This document shows positions 9,454 through 18,163 of a stretch of DNA of 47,129 bases, in pieces (position 1 is the first letter of the stretch; every line of letters begins with the position of its first letter). This DNA is from Candidatus Poseidoniaceae archaeon (GTDB taxonomy: Archaea > Thermoplasmatota > Poseidoniia > Poseidoniales > Poseidoniaceae). The notes beneath the pieces were generated by a model that saw only the letters and a program-made list of their open reading frames with translations, made no database searches and was not told the origin of the DNA. The DNA is taken from assembly GCA_938030705.1 (NCBI GenBank), contig CALHIR010000010.1, positions 1 through 47,129 on the forward strand, read 5' to 3'. Made by a program: the position numbers and the translations under genes.

Positions 9454-10383
9454 GTGCGAGTATCCGTGCTGGGCGTTGGTTCCATCGGTAGCATCGTAGC
9501 CTCAAGTCTTGCCTTGACTTCTGCAGAAGTCCATCTCCACGTTCGGGGAGAACGTGGGGCTCAACAAATGCTTGAAGGTCTTCGTGTCGATGGCCATCAA
9601 GACCTTGAGTTTGGTGCGGAGCGGTTCCTCTTTTCATGCGAAGAACTTCCGTGCGATGCAGAATTGAATCAAGGCTCTGACCTTGTCATACTCGCATGTA
9701 AGTCCTACGCTGTGGCCCATTTGGCACAACAAGCTGCGATGTTTCTGAAACCTGATGGTGTTGTGTTCACGCTTTCAAATGGGCTGGGTCATGTAGAGAC
9801 ATTATCCCGTGCCTTGGGTCCGAAGCGTGTTCTTGCAGCCAGTACCACCCACGGGGCCTTCACGTCTTCCGACCAACCCACCCGCTGGGCAGGGTACGGA
9901 GCGCTATCGCTCGCTACCACGCCGCTTGGCCCTTCTTCAGACAGGGTTGCAAACGTGGTTGACCTGCTCAACACGGCCAAATTAAACGCCGCCATGGAGG
10001 CTGACTCAACGGCCTTGATTTGGAACAAGGTTCTGTTGAACGTGGCCATCAACCCCTTGGCTGCCCTGGGCGGTTTGAAGAATGGAGAGTTACTTGAACC
10101 TGATCTGTTTGCCGCCTGCATGATGATTTACCGTGAAGCCTCAGCAGTTGCCGTGATGGAGCGTCTTCTTCCTCCTGAGGAACACGTGTTTGAAGAGCGC
10201 CTGAGGACCGTTCTTGAACAAACACGCGACAACACATGCAGTATGCTCCAGGATGTGAAGGCCGGCCGCCAAACAGAAATTGAGGCGTTGAATCAAGCCA
10301 TATCTGACCGAGCCGAACATCACGGATTGTCAGCGCCTATCAATCAGATGCTGGCGGCCCTCGTTCGTGCGTGTCATCCTTGA
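9454..10383 (+). CDS. panE: 2-dehydropantoate 2-reductase (ketopantoate reductase)
   Basis: This enzyme reduces ketopantoate to pantoate with NADPH in coenzyme A synthesis (ApbA/PanE family). The 309-residue protein has an N-terminal Rossmann nucleotide-binding motif VSVLGVGSIGSI (G7-x-G9-x-x-G12), the segment TLSNGLGHVETL, the catalytic-lysine segment WNKVLLNVAINPLAAL (K192), and a C-terminal TEIEALN segment matching the family's active-site Glu. It starts at GTG 9454, with GAGGTGAT (9443-9450) as SD. The gene is nine bases downstream of the pseudo-S2P gene, and its 3' end overlaps nadB on the other strand by 44 bases. Other PanE-fold oxidoreductases are possible, but the motifs fit well. 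Confidence 0.85.
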   Translation: MRVSVLGVGSIGSIVASSLALTSAEVHLHVRGERGAQQMLEGLRVDGHQDLEFGAERFLFSCEELPCDAELNQGSDLVILACKSYAVAHLAQQAAMFLKPDGVVFTLSNGLGHVETLSRALGPKRVLAASTTHGAFTSSDQPTRWAGYGALSLATTPLGPSSDRVANVVDLLNTAKLNAAMEADSTALIWNKVLLNVAINPLAALGGLKNGELLEPDLFAACMMIYREASAVAVMERLLPPEEHVFEERLRTVLEQTRDNTCSMLQDVKAGRQTEIEALNQAISDRAEHHGLSAPINQMLAALVRACHP

Positions 10384-11995
10384 GCAAATCGACGTTGTAA
10401 TGGAGGCCTCTGTTTTCGGTTTGCACCAGTGCGTCCTCGACAACCAATTTGCCAATCAGGCATAAGTTTCGGAGTTCCACGATTTCCCGAGTTGGTCGAG
10501 AGGCTTTCCACATCATATCCACCTCCTCGTGCAAGAGGTTCAAGCGTCGTTTTGCCCGCTTCAAACGTTGATTCGAGCGAACGATCCCAACTTCTTCGGT
10601 CATGGTTCTGACCAAACTGTTTCGGTCGTGGATAATCGGTGCGTGCTCCTTCAGAGCGCCAAGACCGTCCGCTCGCCATGAGGGGTGGGTTTCTGCGTAG
10701 GGTGGCGGTGGGTGTTGGATGAGGTGTTGCGCAACGCGTTCTGCGAAGACCACGGCTTCAAGGAGGCTGTTCGAGGCCAATCGATTCGCACCGTGCATGC
10801 CCGTGCTTGCGACTTCGCCAATGGCGTAGAGGTGGGGCATGATGCCACCTTGATGACGAACAAAGGCGCGGCCGATGTGGTCGACCCGAACGCCACCCAC
10901 CATGTAGTGGGCGGCGGGAACGACAGGAATAGGGTCTTGGCCGAGTTTCAAACCCTCCTTGCTTAATCGTTTGGCGATGGTTGGGAACTTATCATCCAAC
11001 GGCTCATCGAGGTGGGACGTAATGAGATAGACATGAGGTGTTCCGTGTTTCTTCATTTGCTGATCGATGGCCCGTGCAACTATGTCCCGAGTGGCCATGG
11101 AGCCTTCAGGTGTGTGATTGAGAGTGAAGGAATAGGGGTCGGGAGCAGGCTTTTGTTCTCCGAGGGCAACGGCTTCTTCGCAGGCTTTCGTCCAGGCTGA
11201 AAGGCCTGCTTCATCAAGCAAGACGGCGCCGACACCACGGACGGCTTCAGAAATGAGAAACGGCCGCAATGCCTTGGTGGCCAGGGCGGTTGGGTGGAAT
11301 TGAATAAAGGCGAGATGTTCAACGCTTGCACCTGTTCTATAGGCCATAGCCAACCCGTCTCCAGTGGAGACATCCGGGTTGGTAGTTTCCTTCCACAAGC
11401 GCCCAACGCCGCCGGTTGCGAGTACGATGGCATCGGCCTCAATGTTCACAACGCTCTGCGTTACTTGGTCTAAACACCAGACTCCGGCGACCCCCATTTC
11501 TGGCTGGCCGTGCTGGCGTTGAATCAAATCAATCGCGAGCGTGTTGGGTTTGAGCGTGATGTTGGGGTGCTTTCGGGCAAAGGCGGTCAAGGCCCGTTCA
11601 ATCTCCTTCCCGGTGGCGTCTTTGGCGTGGAGGATCCTTTTGCTCGAATGACCGCCTTCTCGAATAAACGAATAGGAGCCGTCGTTTGATTTTTCAAATT
11701 CAACACCGATTTGAATTAAATCACGAATCCGGTCGCCAGCCTCGTGGATGATGGAACGGACCACCCCTTCGTCGCACGCACCGTCTCCTGAACGAAGCGT
11801 GTCTTGGACATGGGCTTCCATGCCGTCCTGATTGGTTTTATCCAAGATGGCGGCAATACCCCCTTGTGCCCAGTTGGTTGAGGAGTCTTTGGGGCGTTGT
11901 TTGGTGATGACCGAGACTAGGTGGCCGGCGTCGGCCAATTTTGAGGCGGCAAACAATCCCGCAATACCGCTTCCGATGATGGCGATGTGGGCCAA
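10340..11995 (-). CDS. nadB: L-aspartate oxidase
   Basis: This flavoenzyme oxidises L-aspartate to iminoaspartate, the first step of de novo NAD synthesis with NadA, which is not in this window. The FAD-binding motif IAIIGSGIAGLF is at the N-terminus. Characteristic NadB segments follow: SSTNWAQGGIAAIL, GGHSSKRILHAKDATGKEIE, FIQFHPTAL, AVRGVGAVLLDE and MVGGVRVDHIGR. The frame is open to 12031, but the TTG at 11995 is the likely start: on the minus strand AGGAGGGG lies about seven bases before it and the protein then begins right at the FAD fold (551 residues). The related fumarate reductase/succinate dehydrogenase flavoproteins lack the SSTNWAQGG signature. Its 3' end overlaps panE. Confidence 0.93.
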   Translation of the reverse strand: MAHIAIIGSGIAGLFAASKLADAGHLVSVITKQRPKDSSTNWAQGGIAAILDKTNQDGMEAHVQDTLRSGDGACDEGVVRSIIHEAGDRIRDLIQIGVEFEKSNDGSYSFIREGGHSSKRILHAKDATGKEIERALTAFARKHPNITLKPNTLAIDLIQRQHGQPEMGVAGVWCLDQVTQSVVNIEADAIVLATGGVGRLWKETTNPDVSTGDGLAMAYRTGASVEHLAFIQFHPTALATKALRPFLISEAVRGVGAVLLDEAGLSAWTKACEEAVALGEQKPAPDPYSFTLNHTPEGSMATRDIVARAIDQQMKKHGTPHVYLITSHLDEPLDDKFPTIAKRLSKEGLKLGQDPIPVVPAAHYMVGGVRVDHIGRAFVRHQGGIMPHLYAIGEVASTGMHGANRLASNSLLEAVVFAERVAQHLIQHPPPPYAETHPSWRADGLGALKEHAPIIHDRNSLVRTMTEEVGIVRSNQRLKRAKRRLNLLHEEVDMMWKASRPTREIVELRNLCLIGKLVVEDALVQTENRGLHYNVDLLKDDTHERGPPASD

Positions 11996-12061
11996 AGCCT
12001 TCCCCTCCTGTGGGTCACCCTCCCGTTCCACCTTCTTGACCGTGATGGCCTGCTCCTACGA

Positions 12062-12092
12062 CCCCCTCTCGTAATCACTATGAATCAGGGGG
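12062..12092. promoter_or_regulatory. Inverted repeat in the divergent nadB / membrane-protein intergenic region
   Basis: CCCCCT (12062-12067) and AGGGGG (12087-12092) form a perfect inverted repeat with 19 bases between the arms. It lies between divergently transcribed genes, 25 bases before the GTG of the downstream gene and about 70 bases upstream of the nadB start. It could be an operator, but there is no second copy in view. Confidence 0.25.
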
Positions 12093-12116
12093 AGTTGGAA
12101 GGAATGAGGTCCCAGC

Positions 12117-12884
12117 GTGTTCCGCTTGCCGATAAGGAAAATACTCACGCTCTTTGGCCTCTTGATGATGCTCTTTGTCATCGCCAACGTTCAGTTTGGT
12201 AGCGTTGCTCCACAGGTCATCGAAGGGGCAGACGGATACAAACTGGACGCCCTTCTGATGTTTGAGCCGAGTTGTTCCTTTGCTGTGGTGGAGGAAGAAC
12301 TCCGAGAAACGGGAACTTCGTATTGCCTCGGTGAAGTGGGTCAGTGGTCCGGAGCGGATATCTTGATGCTCATGGAGGGTCTTTTCCTGTTTGTTTACGG
12401 GTTTGAACTTCCTCAAAACAAAGGATGGGCTCGCCGGCTTCGAAAGGTGGGCTTCATCATGGGTTCCGTGCTCTGTGGCCTCGCTGTTCTTGACCGATTC
12501 TCGTTGCTCCCCACCTCGGCCAGCTCCGAGGGATTGGCCACCATGTTCCCTTTCCCCGTCCAGGCTTGGGTTGTTCAAATCCTGTTTGCCGTGGTTGGCG
12601 TCATCATGATTCGTGGCCCCAAATATTGGGAGGCCGAAGCCGTCGCTCAAACCCGGGATAAACTCGAACGCCGCCGGCAAAAAGCCGGCGTCTTCAGGTC
12701 CTCATTCTTCAACACTGAAAAGCATGACAAACGAACCATCGAACGTCTTGAACGCTCCCGGTTTTTGCAGTCGGATAAAGGCCTCGCTATGAGCCGCCGT
12801 CGCAGCAACTTACTGGTCATGGCCACGTGTCCATATTGCCAAGGGGCAGGCTGTAAGAAGTGCAACGAAAACGGAGTGTTTTGA
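12117..12884 (+). CDS. Membrane protein with C-terminal CxxC..CxxC zinc finger
   Basis: The function is not recognised. The 255-residue protein has about four membrane segments: 6-26, 88-105, 113-130 and about 145-170. A basic, helical cytoplasmic region (about 180-235) ends in a compact zinc-binding motif CPYCQGAGCKKCNENG, with C238, C241, C246 and C249. This resembles half of a DnaJ-type CxxCxGxG zinc finger. The start is GTG 12117, with GAGGT (12106-12110) as SD. It is transcribed toward smc, whose own promoter lies in the 134-base gap between them. Confidence 0.7.
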   Translation: MFRLPIRKILTLFGLLMMLFVIANVQFGSVAPQVIEGADGYKLDALLMFEPSCSFAVVEEELRETGTSYCLGEVGQWSGADILMLMEGLFLFVYGFELPQNKGWARRLRKVGFIMGSVLCGLAVLDRFSLLPTSASSEGLATMFPFPVQAWVVQILFAVVGVIMIRGPKYWEAEAVAQTRDKLERRRQKAGVFRSSFFNTEKHDKRTIERLERSRFLQSDKGLAMSRRRSNLLVMATCPYCQGAGCKKCNENGVF

Positions 12885-12949
12885 CCCCTGCTCGGCGGCG
12901 TCCGACACCTTCTGAAAACCGACGCACTGAGCCGTGATTTTAGGGATTG

Positions 12950-12957
12950 TTTAAATC
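12950..12957 (+). promoter_or_regulatory. TATA-like box for smc
   Basis: TTTAAATC stands in an otherwise GC-balanced gap. Archaeal spacing of about 25 bases would put transcription start near 12979, giving a leader of about 40 bases that contains the hairpin at 12984-13003. Confidence 0.4.
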
Positions 12958-12983
12958 CTGTAAAGTACCGGTGCAGAGAAAGT

Positions 12984-13003
12984 GATGGAAGGAAACTTCC
13001 ATC
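12984..13003 (+). promoter_or_regulatory. Perfect GAAA-capped hairpin in the smc leader
   Basis: GATGGAAG (12984-12991), loop GAAA (12992-12995) and CTTCCATC (12996-13003) form an uninterrupted 8-bp stem closed by a GNRA tetraloop, ending 15 bases before the smc ATG. The SD-like GAGGGATAGGG lies between the hairpin and the start. It is probably an RNA element that acts on smc mRNA stability or translation, but it could equally be a protein-binding dyad in the DNA. Confidence 0.45.
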
Positions 13004-13018
13004 GCATGAGGGATAGGG

Positions 13019-16000
13019 ATGTACCTAAAATCGCTTGAAGTGCTGAATTTCAAATCGTTCAAGGGCGAGGTGACCGTCCCATTGGACCGCGGTTTTACCG
13101 CCATTACCGGGCCAAACGGTTCCGGAAAATCCAACTGCGGCGATGCAATTCAATTCGTTCTCGGCCCCAAATCCAATCGGGTCATTCGGGCTCAAAACTC
13201 CACCGATCTTATCTTCAACGGCGGCAAGAATTCCAAACCTGCTCGTGATTGCTCGGTCACGCTTGTTTTCGCCAACCCGGTCATGAGCAACGGGCGCCGC
13301 CGCCTTCCACTGGACAAAGAAGAGATTCGCATGTCTCGGAGCATCCGCCTGACCGCCTCTAACAATCCAGTAACTACCTACAAACTCAACGGCGAAGACA
13401 GCACACAGAAAGTCTTCCACCGACTTCTCGGGGCAGCGAATGCTCGTCCTGACGGCTACAACATCGTGCTTCAGGGCGATGTCACCAGCCTTGCGAAAAT
13501 GACCGCCAACGAACGCCGCAAGGTGTTGGACAATGTCGCTGGCGTCACCTCCTACGACGACGAAATCCGTAAGGCGAACAAGCAAAAAGAGATGGTTGAA
13601 AATTACCTTGACCGCATCGGCCTCCTCGAAAAAGAACAACTTGAGCGGCTCTCAACCTTGGCCAAAGAACGTCATGTGGCCCAACAGGCCAAAGAGGTGA
13701 GCGACGCCATTCAGATGACCAACGCCATGCTTCTTCAGTCTCGCTACGCCACGATGAAGAACGAGTTGAAATTCCACATTGAGCAGCGGCAAAAGTACCT
13801 TGACGAAAGCCAAGGTCTGTTGGATGACCACAAAGCAACGGAAAAGACACTCCTGGAACTTGATGATAAAATCGCTGAAATTCAAAAGGAAATTAACCAC
13901 CTGACCGGCGGGGAAACCTCTGAACTCGGACAAGCGATTCAAGCCCTCCAGGTCGCAATCGAACTCAACAATGACCGACTTTTGGAGGCGGCCCGAGAAG
14001 AAGAAGAAGAGAAAGAAGAGACGCTTGCCGTGTCCGATCAACTCGATGAAGCGAACGCCGAACTTGAGGCGTTCACCAGCAACCTTCAATCGGCCAACAA
14101 AGCCCTGGCCGAGGCGCTGAAGGAACTTCAAGAGGCCAAGGACGAAGAACAACGCATTCGCGAAGCCCTCGCAACGGCGGGTGAGCAAAACCAGCATCTA
14201 ACGGATGCGTTGGCCAAGGCAGAAGATACGGTTCAAACTCACGAACAACACCGCCAAGACGCACAAACGACCGTGGACAAACTCGCCGTTGAGGCGGATT
14301 TGGTCGGCGATCAATTGGCAAAAGCGCAGCAAGAGGGCGAGGAGATTCGTCTCGCTCTTGGTGAACTGGATATTCGTTTGCAAGAAATGGTCGAAGAGGC
14401 CCCGGAATACGACCGTGAATCCCTGGCTCGCCAGTTGACTGAAGCCCAGCGTGCAGAAGCGCAATTGGCCGAAGACCGCACCCGCATTGAAATCAAGTTG
14501 CGAGAGGCCGAACGAGCCCTCTCGTTGGCCAAGGCAGAGATGGAACAAAAATCTGGAGCCAAAGGACTCGCTGGCGGCGCAAGCGCCGTCATCGCAGCCC
14601 GTGATAACCAGCAATTGAGCGGCATTATCGGGACGGTAGCAGAACTCTGTGCACCAAAGGACAGTTCCCACGAAGTCGCATTGGCCACCGCCATCGGAGC
14701 GGGTATGGCTTCCGTCGTGGTCGAGACGGACCAAGACGCCGCCAACGCCATTCGCTGGCTTGCTGAAAACCGGGCTGGACGAGCCACCTTCCTACCGCTG
14801 AACAAACTCGCCAGTTCCCGTGCCGGTGGAAAGACGGTGATGACGGCAAGAAAGGATGGCGTTCTTGGCTTCGCCCATGAAATGATGGATTACGATCCCC
14901 GCATTGACGTGGCCGTTCGCTTCGTGCTCCGAAACACGCTCATCGTCGAGAACCTGAGTATCGCTCGACAATACATGGGCGGTACCCGCTTTGTGACCCT
15001 CCGTGGCGATGTCATCGAAGCCGGCGGCGCCATGGTCGGCGGGGCCAAACGGAAGATGAACATCGCTTTTGGCGGTCGTATTCAGGGCGCCAGTGAAGTG
15101 GAAAAGTACACCGCTGAAGTGGAGAAATATCATCTCATGGAAGCCACCGTCACCGGGGCTCTTCGTGAAGCACGTACCAACCAGCAAAGCATTCGCAACA
15201 AGATCAACGCCATGGTCGACGATTCACACGCGACCGAGCTGCGAGAACTGAAAGCCGAAAAGAAACAAGTCGGTCTTGCTCACAAAAAGGCGATGGAGGT
15301 CGTGTCTGGTCTGGAGGAGAAATTGGACGAGGTTCGCCTCAACGCCCAAGACGCCCTCCGAGCCCTTGATGCCGCAGACCGTACGCTTGGTGGCTCAAAA
15401 GAAGCCCATGAAGCAGCCAAAGCAGCCTTGGAGGAGGCCAGCCCCGAACATCTCCGAGAACGCATGCACGGTGCCAATCTCCTCCGTGTCAAGGCGACCG
15501 GCGAGAAAGAAAAAGCCGAGGAGACCATCGCCAGCGGAACAAGCCACCAAACGGTCCTGCAGCGCAGGGTGGATGAAACTCATCAGCGGTTGAAGGCCCT
15601 CAATGAAAACAAAGAGGCTCGCATGAATCGTGTTGATGAACTTGAAGCAACCCTGGCCACCGATCGAATCGCCTTGAAGGCTAAGAAGGACGAACAAGCC
15701 GTGTATTTAGAAGAAAATCAGGGCCTTGAACAGGAACGCCAAGAACTGACCGACCAGCGAGCCACCCTTCGCGTCCGAAATGAAGAACGCCTCAATCAGG
15801 CTCAGAACCATCGCCGTTTGGCCGATGAGTTGATGCGTACCATCAGCGAGAAGGAAGGCGAGGTTCAATTGATGGCCCAAGAATTGATTGAAGCCGATCT
15901 TTCCCTTGAGGAGTTGCCTGATGATTTGAAGAACGTCGGTGAGTTGGAACGCCAACTTCGTGGATTGCAGCGAAAGATGGAAAACTTCGGTAATGTCAAC

Positions 16001-16918
16001 ATGATGGCGATTGAACAATACGACGAGTGTCAGGCCCGTTTGGACCTGATGAAGGACGAATTCGCCACCCTCCAAGCACGCCGAAAGCACCTGATTGAAG
16101 TCACCGAACAACTTGAATCCCAACGAAAAGAACGTTTGCTCAACGTGCTCGAGAAAGTCAACGAGAATTTCAAGAAATCCTACCACGAACTATCGGATGG
16201 CGGTCGTGGAGAACTCTTCCTTGAAAATCCCGATGAACCGTTCAAGGGCGGTTTGGAATTGTGGGCTCAGCCTCGTGGTAAATCCTCAAAGGTTAGTCGT
16301 CAGCAACTTTCCGGCGGCGAGCAATCAATGGCGGCCTTGGCGCTTATTTTTGCCATTCAAGATTACGACCCAAGCCCGTTCTATTATTTCGATGAAGTTG
16401 ACCAAAACTTGGATGCCTACAACGCAGAGCGAATTGCAAAGATGTGCAGAAATCGCAGCAAAAGAGCCCAATTCATCATGGTCACCTTGCGAAAGGTTTC
16501 CCTCAAACTCGCCGACCACCACATCGGTATCACGCACGGAGGCGATGGTTGCAGCCGGCGTATTCTCGACTTTGACAGAGAACGAGCCATCGCTTTGGGT
16601 GAAGCGGCTCTCAAGGAGGCCCAGAAGGACGTTGCCAAAAACGAGTCCCGAATCATGGACGCCGTTGCGGCAGCAGAAGACATGCCAACGGTCCCCGATC
16701 CACTTTCAGTCCCCAAAAGTTTGGGTGGCTTGCTGGCCCACATCCCTGATGATGAGGCGGAAGAGGTCCCGTTGGGCGGTCTGATGGAGCGAACACAGGA
16801 ATTGACCGAGGACATCAATGAGCGGGCAGAGATCGTTTCCAAAATCGCCGAAGACGAGGCACAGGACGTTGAATTGAGCGAGGCCGCTGAAGCCACGGCC
16901 GATTCGGATGAACAGTGA
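13019..16918 (+). CDS. smc: Chromosome segregation ATPase SMC
   Basis: SMC is the ATP-driven, ring-forming core of archaeal/bacterial condensin and extrudes or tethers DNA loops. The 1299-residue protein has the P-loop GPNGSGKSN (31-39), a long heptad-rich coiled coil, a hinge (about 519-675, with GGASAV, SGIIGTVAEL, and Gly-rich GAMVGGAKRKM), the returning coil, the ABC signature LSGGEQSMAALAL (about 1097) and Walker B FYYFDEVDQNLD (about 1120). Family members are usually about 1170-1190 residues; here an acidic tail of roughly 110 residues follows the head domain. It is the first gene of smc-scpA-scpB, with nine bases to scpA. Confidence 0.97.
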   Translation: MYLKSLEVLNFKSFKGEVTVPLDRGFTAITGPNGSGKSNCGDAIQFVLGPKSNRVIRAQNSTDLIFNGGKNSKPARDCSVTLVFANPVMSNGRRRLPLDKEEIRMSRSIRLTASNNPVTTYKLNGEDSTQKVFHRLLGAANARPDGYNIVLQGDVTSLAKMTANERRKVLDNVAGVTSYDDEIRKANKQKEMVENYLDRIGLLEKEQLERLSTLAKERHVAQQAKEVSDAIQMTNAMLLQSRYATMKNELKFHIEQRQKYLDESQGLLDDHKATEKTLLELDDKIAEIQKEINHLTGGETSELGQAIQALQVAIELNNDRLLEAAREEEEEKEETLAVSDQLDEANAELEAFTSNLQSANKALAEALKELQEAKDEEQRIREALATAGEQNQHLTDALAKAEDTVQTHEQHRQDAQTTVDKLAVEADLVGDQLAKAQQEGEEIRLALGELDIRLQEMVEEAPEYDRESLARQLTEAQRAEAQLAEDRTRIEIKLREAERALSLAKAEMEQKSGAKGLAGGASAVIAARDNQQLSGIIGTVAELCAPKDSSHEVALATAIGAGMASVVVETDQDAANAIRWLAENRAGRATFLPLNKLASSRAGGKTVMTARKDGVLGFAHEMMDYDPRIDVAVRFVLRNTLIVENLSIARQYMGGTRFVTLRGDVIEAGGAMVGGAKRKMNIAFGGRIQGASEVEKYTAEVEKYHLMEATVTGALREARTNQQSIRNKINAMVDDSHATELRELKAEKKQVGLAHKKAMEVVSGLEEKLDEVRLNAQDALRALDAADRTLGGSKEAHEAAKAALEEASPEHLRERMHGANLLRVKATGEKEKAEETIASGTSHQTVLQRRVDETHQRLKALNENKEARMNRVDELEATLATDRIALKAKKDEQAVYLEENQGLEQERQELTDQRATLRVRNEERLNQAQNHRRLADELMRTISEKEGEVQLMAQELIEADLSLEELPDDLKNVGELERQLRGLQRKMENFGNVNMMAIEQYDECQARLDLMKDEFATLQARRKHLIEVTEQLESQRKERLLNVLEKVNENFKKSYHELSDGGRGELFLENPDEPFKGGLELWAQPRGKSSKVSRQQLSGGEQSMAALALIFAIQDYDPSPFYYFDEVDQNLDAYNAERIAKMCRNRSKRAQFIMVTLRKVSLKLADHHIGITHGGDGCSRRILDFDRERAIALGEAALKEAQKDVAKNESRIMDAVAAAEDMPTVPDPLSVPKSLGGLLAHIPDDEAEEVPLGGLMERTQELTEDINERAEIVSKIAEDEAQDVELSEAAEATADSDEQ

Positions 16919-16927
16919 GGTGACGTC

Positions 16928-18151
16928 ATGGCAGAACAACAGAGCATGCTTGACCGGTGGTTCCTCCAGCAAGAGGTCATCGACCAACTCCTCGGTCAAG
17001 GCGAGGAACGAGAGGATGCTGTGGAGTTCGGTCAACGCATTGCGGCTATTGCCGCCACCGAAGAAGCAGAACATCAGAGTTTACACGATCCGTTTGACCG
17101 TTCGGTAGCCTTGGTTCTCTCCTTGGTTCGCGAAGAGGAATTCAATCCGTGGGATGTGGATCTCTCGGCGTTCTTGAACGTCTTTGCGGAGCGGGTAAAG
17201 GAAGGGGAAAACCTCGATTTACCTGCTTGCGGCCGTCTGATTCGGCTTTCATGGGAGGTTCTTCACCACCAGTCCGCCGTCCTTTTTGACAAAATCCAAC
17301 CGGTTGAAGAAGAGGTTTGGGTGGATGACGGTGCCTTCGGATGGGAGAGCGAATACGATGACGAAGCTTTCTTTTTCACTCAGTCGGTCTTGGACGGTGG
17401 TGCAGATGATGTCTTGTCAACCTTGTTTGATGAACGCGTCCGACGAGACGAAGGGCGACCCGTGACTTTGGCAGAATTGCTCTCTGCGTTCAAGGACGCA
17501 GCGGATGATGCCGAGGACCTCAAACAACGGGAAATCAACCGAGTTGAGCACGAACGAGAGTTGAGTGACTACCTCGAAAACGTCGGCGGTCGCATGCACA
17601 ACGAAGATCTTGAAGGGGACATTGAACGCTGTTGGAGTGCCCTCAAATCGACCTGTGCCGAGGCAGGTTCTGCCACCGTTCCCTTGGTTGCCGTCATTGC
17701 AAAACTCAAACCAGTCCTCAAGGCGACTTTCGGTGATGCTCTTGATGACCCCCAGAGTGAGGCTTTTGTTGCCTCCTTTATTGCGGGTTTATTCCTCACA
17801 CACCGACGGATGGCCAGCATCTCACAAGAGGGCGAAGCCGTTGAAAACATCATGATTGAGGACCTTTGGCCCCAACTTCCAGACTTTGAGGACGTTTTGG
17901 AAGCGGTTGAATCCTTGATGGCGGAAGACGCCGAAGCCTTGGATGGCGAGACCACGGGGTCCGAGCACAGGATGGAAGCCATCGCTGAGCGGGCTCGCCT
18001 CGCTGAGGAGCGGGCTGCTCGCCGTCAAGCCAAATTGGAGGCTAAGGCCGCAAAAGAAGCAAGCGAATCATCATCCGAACCTCATGGAGAGGTTGAGGTC
18101 ATTTCACCCCAAGGGAGCATGCTCGATGAGCATGACTGGTTGGTGGAGTAA
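16928..18151 (+). CDS. scpA: Segregation and condensation protein A (kleisin)
   Basis: ScpA is the kleisin that bridges the two SMC heads. The 407-residue protein contains the N-terminal ScpA core HDPFDRSVALVLSLVREEEF followed by NPWDVDLSAFLNVFAERV (about 55-100). Next come an acidic middle and a charged Ala/Arg/Glu helix near the C-terminus (about 345-385). It is longer than typical ScpA (about 250 residues), mostly through acidic inserts. The SD GAGGTGA (16917-16923) overlaps the smc stop region, so the gene is probably coupled to smc. It is followed by scpB after 12 bases. Confidence 0.9.
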   Translation: MAEQQSMLDRWFLQQEVIDQLLGQGEEREDAVEFGQRIAAIAATEEAEHQSLHDPFDRSVALVLSLVREEEFNPWDVDLSAFLNVFAERVKEGENLDLPACGRLIRLSWEVLHHQSAVLFDKIQPVEEEVWVDDGAFGWESEYDDEAFFFTQSVLDGGADDVLSTLFDERVRRDEGRPVTLAELLSAFKDAADDAEDLKQREINRVEHERELSDYLENVGGRMHNEDLEGDIERCWSALKSTCAEAGSATVPLVAVIAKLKPVLKATFGDALDDPQSEAFVASFIAGLFLTHRRMASISQEGEAVENIMIEDLWPQLPDFEDVLEAVESLMAEDAEALDGETTGSEHRMEAIAERARLAEERAARRQAKLEAKAAKEASESSSEPHGEVEVISPQGSMLDEHDWLVE

Positions 18152-18163
18152 GGAGGGAAGCAG

